This document shows positions 63,596-64,000 of a DNA stretch of 64,000 nt, piece after piece (position 1 is the first letter of the stretch; every line of letters starts with the position of its first letter). The DNA lies in contig CAIKAF010000025.1 of the NCBI GenBank assembly GCA_903825395.1, positions 1 through 64,000 on the forward strand. The letters run 5' to 3'. A program made the translations under genes and the position numbers. The notes below the pieces were generated by a model. The model was not told the origin of the DNA and made no database searches. It saw only the letters and a program-made list of their open reading frames with translations. This stretch comes from an uncultured Flavobacteriales bacterium. Lineage in GTDB: Bacteria; Bacteroidota; Bacteroidia; CAIKAF01.

Positions 63596-63738
63596 GGGCG
63601 GCTGCCGGGCTTTCACAGGTTGTCCGCGGTTGGCGGAAGGCTGGCCCAGCGGGCTTGCGGTGGCTCCCAAGGTCGCCTCCGCGCCGCGCGGGCCAGGCTC
63701 CGCCACCCTTGCGGGCAACCTTGTTCAATCCCTGCCGC
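63596..63738 (-). repeat. R8: GC-rich intergenic R element
   Basis: R element upstream of the Kazal-sigma operon, minus orientation, almost the mirror of R1 in sequence. Arms 63632-63651 and 63687-63704 pair. The middle reads TGGCCC where R1 reads TGCCCC, and the partner arm changes in step (GGGCCA versus GGGGCA). Confidence 0.85.
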
Positions 63739-63754
63739 AGGCGGCCTTAAACGA

Positions 63755-64000
63755 AAAGAGGCCGGGAATACAAATTTGTGTGTGTTTCGATGGTAGCCGC
63801 CAATACGCTTAGTTTTAATTAATACACCATTTTACTCGCTTTATGTGTCGTAAACTAAAATTTCATAAATTCTGGAATCACCCTTTTTACATCAAGAATC
63901 GTATCTTAAATGTCATTTTTTCAGACAATTAGTATTTGGAACTAAAAATTATTTTAACAAACTTTGACATAATTCGTAAACCAATCTACTAAATTTTATA
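63755..64000. other. AT-rich end segment, no gene seen
   Basis: About 245 bases of AT-rich sequence after R8. I see no open frame with protein-like content and no RNA gene. It may be regulatory sequence for a gene outside the window. Confidence 0.5.

Noticed and set aside
1-64000. GC-skew switch as evidence for the origin
   Set aside because: By eye the top strand is C-rich left of about 15 kb and G-rich in mnmG, but later segments alternate with gene content, so the signal is not reliable without a computed cumulative skew.

Overview
The window is a chromosomal segment of a Bacteroidota bacterium (Flavobacteriia/Saprospiria-like; I cannot place it more finely). The main signs are promoter -7 elements of the TAnnTTTG type in front of many genes, secreted proteins with type IX secretion (T9SS) C-terminal domains of both type A and CHU_C/type B, the tail-fibre-like motif PRL(S/T)TAQRN in surface proteins, a complete six-gene Na+-NQR operon, a DUF4175/DUF4293/DUF2723 gene set, and an ECF sigma factor paired with a membrane-to-barrel anti-sigma protein. 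I found no rRNA, tRNA, CRISPR array, intact transposase or prophage.

Layout. 0.5-15.7 kb: der, lipA, a small secreted protein, a TonB-dependent receptor, then envelope proteins (discoidin-like lectin, DUF2723 glycosyltransferase-like protein, a Rieske-like lipoprotein with altered ligands, an M6-like metalloprotease-like protein with an altered zinc motif, a subtilase with T9SS tail) and AMP nucleosidase. 15.8-20.7 kb: a 1334-residue adhesin-like T9SS type B protein and rpiB. 20.7-25.7 kb: a small operon of thioredoxin-fold and hypothetical proteins, pheS and mnmG; two near-perfect parS sites lie just upstream of mnmG. 26-31.8 kb: porin-like barrel, then the overlapping operon DUF4175 - anti-sigma-type ATPase - ybeY. 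32.2-36.7 kb: sucA-sucB-DUF4293. 36.7-39.9 kb: an accessory island with an AbiEi/AbiEii toxin-antitoxin pair (possible 1-base frameshift in the toxin start), HigA and a broken higB, bounded by two inverted copies of a GC-rich repeat. 40-45.8 kb: tsaB, an efflux adaptor and TolC protein, an Ig-like lipoprotein and fRMsr. 45.8-51.8 kb: nqrABCDEF. 52.2-58 kb: lipoprotein, SlyD-type FKBP, CotH protein, glycine-rich surface protein, a Tat-exported protein. 58.4-61 kb: an AlgJ-like/MBOAT acetylation pair. 61.1-63.5 kb: Kazal lipoprotein - ECF sigma - dual-membrane anti-sigma operon.

The most striking feature that ordinary genes do not explain is a family of about eight intergenic GC-rich elements (~145 bp; here called R). 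They share terminal inverted ends (GCGGCAGGG...CTGCCGC) and an invariant core (GGAGGCGAC...GGAGCCACCGC). The arms around the core differ in sequence between copies but stay complementary, which is the signature of a folded RNA or ssDNA element. A second dispersed family (S, with TTTTACCACAGAGG ends, sometimes fused to a unit P whose translation reads EPRRGDII) is inserted at six or more places. It has altered the 5' side of a porin gene and sits beside gene remnants.

Coordinates of starts were chosen from signal peptides, overlaps and -7 promoter elements. Functions of lipoproteins and surface proteins are mostly domain-level inference.
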